Position numbers and translations under genes: made by a program
The notes under the pieces: generated by a model
The model's database searches: none
Seen by the model: the letters and a program-made list of their open reading frames with translations, nothing else
Told to the model about the DNA's origin: nothing
Assembly: GCA_023101725.1 (NCBI GenBank)
Contig: JALJCO010013434.1
Coordinates: forward strand, 1,319,501-1,383,500
Source of the DNA: Atherinomorus stipes
Lineage: Eukaryota > Chordata > Actinopteri > Atheriniformes > Atherinidae
Direction of reading: 5' to 3'
DNA length: 64,000 nt
In this document: one piece after another, positions 1 through 64,000 of the stretch
Position numbering within the stretch: the first letter of the stretch is position 1
How the letters are laid out: every line of letters begins with the position of its first letter

Positions 1-1245
1 TCATTTTACAACTGTTCCACATCAACTATGCTATAAAGCACATAGCTTTATTTGGTATGACTGCAGCCAAAGTGTAGCTTCTTTCTACACACTGCAGCCT
101 TAGGACTCTTGGTTTATGTCCTCTTTCACACACACTAAGCTGTTGCGCTAAGAAAGCCAAGACATTCTTAACTTTCTTATGCTTCCTTTGCACTTCTAAA
201 GCAGGCGATGACAGAAAGGTCAGACAATCACATGTTGAAGGAGCAACGGTAAACGAAGAACTCCAACACTGCTAGACTTGGTCAACAACAAAATGACCAA
301 TGACATATTAACCGGTGCATAGTTTGGACGATGTGCTTTGTTTATTAAGTTAAGAGGCAGATGAGACTATGGACTTTATTGTTTAACTACAGATGTATGC
401 AAGGCCACTACTGCCTGCATTTGACCACACTGAGAAATAATGATAAAGGAGTGGAAAACAATACTTAGACGAGCACATAGGAGGAGAAAACAGCAAACAT
501 TGCTGGCAATGAATCCTTCGGACAGTAACCTGCTCCAATCTCAGGGTGGTTTATTCATATATTTTCAGTACTTTGCTTAGTGGGAAACAGCAGACTAAAG
601 TACTTTGTCTAATATCAGCACATATTCACATGCAGTCTCTCTGAATGTCTGGAAAATTTCAGGATGCAATACGTGTTAAAACTATAAAAACAGAAATTCA
701 AGAAAAATGTACTGTAGGGAGCTGGATGCAGCCTGCAGTTTAGCTACACTTGCTGGCTAGATTGTTAGAAAAGCACAATTCTTGGGATTTAGACATTGAA
801 TTATTCATTTAGTTTTGCAGCTGTGATGCGTTCAGCAGTAAAAAAGCTGATATGAATCAAGTGACGGTAAAGTGCAGCAATTATACAAACTAGAAGCAGG
901 TATTTCAAGGGTTAATGGCAGCTTCCAGCAGGTGTTTCGTGCTGGCTAACACTACGTTGTGGCATACTGATGTACACTTTAAAGATTTACTGCAGTATGC
1001 TGGTCCAAAATGACGTTGTTCAACAGAACAGCTTTCTGCATTTTCCAGTTTAGCACAGTGACATGACGAGTACATTTGGCTACATTGTAAGTGCTGTCCA
1101 TGTATTTATGACTGCACCGCTCATCTCCAGCATCACCTTACAGTTTCCTCTGTCTCATTCTAATAAGAAGTGTTTCTAGCACTTATCAAACGAAGCTGGT
1201 ACTGCAGTTTTAAAACTTTCTCCTCACACAGAGTTGTTTGTCCAT
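1..1245. other. left margin, intron or 3' UTR of szt2
   Basis: I see no convincing coding segment here. If 1246-1329 is the last exon this is 3' UTR plus intergenic DNA; AATAAA on the minus strand near 47-52 could then serve as a polyadenylation signal. Otherwise it is an intron. 1330-2251 likewise holds only AT-rich sequence. Confidence 0.4.
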
Positions 1246-1329
1246 TTAGAGACACTGTACTAATGGTGGCACAATTATAGCAGCTGCCATGTATGTGGAC
1301 CCACGGCAAGTAGATATAAATGTCTCAAT
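1246..1329 (-). CDS. szt2: candidate terminal exon of szt2
   Basis: After a strong acceptor (branch-like ctaataac, then ttctttctctcag) the phase-0 frame reads IETFISTCRGSTYMAAAI..LVQCL and stops at TAA (1246-1248). It fits as a last exon. Against it: the total would be about 3,250 residues, shorter than mammalian SZT2, and the exon count would be a few below the roughly 71 known in mammals. Confidence 0.35.
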   Translation of the reverse strand: METFISTCRGSTYMAAAIIVPPLVQCL

Positions 1330-2251
1330 CTGAGAGAAAGAAACATACCAGTTATTTCAGTAAAGTTATTAGATACCAACAGAATTACAGTTTTTAATGA
1401 TATATTACATTTTTCCGTCATTGACCTTTGACTTTGTTAAACAATGCACCTTTAAAAACAGACTTCCACAATAATCATTATGTGGCACCAAATCTGTAAC
1501 TGGCAAAAACATCCGACTGCAGCAACAACTGAAACAAAATAAGACGTAATTACAGAAATGACCATTTACAGAGGCAATTATTCCACTAAATAATCACAGA
1601 GAAGGTTATGTAGACAGGCAAAGTGTTGGAAAATACACACCAATCATCACAATCAATAGTGTGATGAATGTCTGTGAGGGGCCAGTTTGTTTTCTGGTTT
1701 CATATTCAACTGTGTTTAAATATAATCCCAGTATCTAAATAATATCTGTAGCATTAATTCCACAATAGAGCTTCAAAATAAATTTCAAGACAGAACTCTG
1801 TGAAATTACGAACACACAAGAGTTTTTATTAGTTTTTACTTTTCCGATGGGAAAGGTGTCACCTTATGTAACAACATTATAGCTCGAGAATGCTTTAAAT
1901 CATATTTTACTATGTACATTTCTGCCTGATTATCAAATAAGCTCTGATATAGAAACAAAGGCCTAAAGTTGATGCTAAGCCATCTGAGCTACATATTTTG
2001 TGGTTCAGGAAATTCAACCAGCAAACATCCCTAAGAAGCCCTTAAACAAGATGTACAAGAACAACAACCAAACCTCTGCAGGTACAAGGGCTTTACTGGA
2101 CTCCATCGGTATAAAAAGAGATCAGACAGCCACTCTCGCTCGCTAACACACACCCACACAAACACACGCATTTATGTGTGTTTGTATTGTATTTTTTCTC
2201 TAGTGTTTTCTCCTTTATTTTCCCTACAGAAGTGCAGATTCAAGCATTTAC

Positions 2252-63748
<61,497 letters not shown>

Positions 63749-64000
63749 CTGAAGATGAGAAACACAACATACATGAAGATATCATTAAACCAAGCTCACT
63801 CCAATCAAATGACTGTCTGGCTTAGTCATCGGTTATTAAGCTGACAGCATCCACATTGCATGCTTGTGTGAACTGATGTGAACTGGAAGCTACATTTGAA
63901 AGCCATTTTCTGAACTACTGTAGTTCAGTTAATCTCTTAAGTCAATCAAGTAAACACTAGATTATATAGGAATCATTTTCAGTAAAATCCTAGTGCATAA

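Noticed and set aside
1141..1165. Very short exon-like stretch with gtaagg donor
   Set aside because: No family match and no suitable phase or acceptor support.

Overview
The window is a piece of a ray-finned fish genome, probably a percomorph teleost. The evidence is a vertebrate intron/exon structure, AT-rich introns and fish-type repeats (Tc1/mariner, L2-type LINE ends, hAT-like and TTAA-targeting MITEs, a SINE-like repeat). I cannot name the species.

One protein-coding gene fills almost the whole window, on the minus strand: szt2 (seizure threshold 2 homolog), the giant scaffold subunit of the KICSTOR complex. KICSTOR (KPTN, ITFG2, KICS2, SZT2) tethers GATOR1 to the lysosome so that mTORC1 is turned off when amino acids or glucose are scarce. 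I placed 65 coding exons by hand between 63748 and 2252. Their splice phases join without a break into 9651 nt, or 3217 codons, with no frameshift or internal stop. The first coding exon (start codon) lies beyond the right edge. The last exon or exons are either just inside the left edge (weak candidate at 1246-1329) or beyond it.

Layout from the gene's 5' end: 63.7-55 kb holds the N-terminal region, with DxSxS and TDG motifs that suggest a von Willebrand A-like fold. 53.9-37.4 kb holds the acidic and serine-rich middle. 33.3-25.3 kb and 22.7-12.5 kb hold the conserved central and C-terminal regions. 6.1-2.25 kb holds the most C-terminal exons seen. One intron starts with GC instead of GT, and two short in-frame exon candidates (18 and 48 nt) fit the reading frame but need transcript support.

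The introns carry many transposons, several nested. At least four MITE families sit at TTAA targets, and two insertions can be dated against an empty site elsewhere in the window. There are also a TAA-flanked element inside a TTAA element, hAT-like elements with 8-bp duplications, Tc1/mariner relics of two families, L2-type LINE remnants, and a 159-bp GAAA microsatellite. No second gene, RNA gene or CRISPR array was found.
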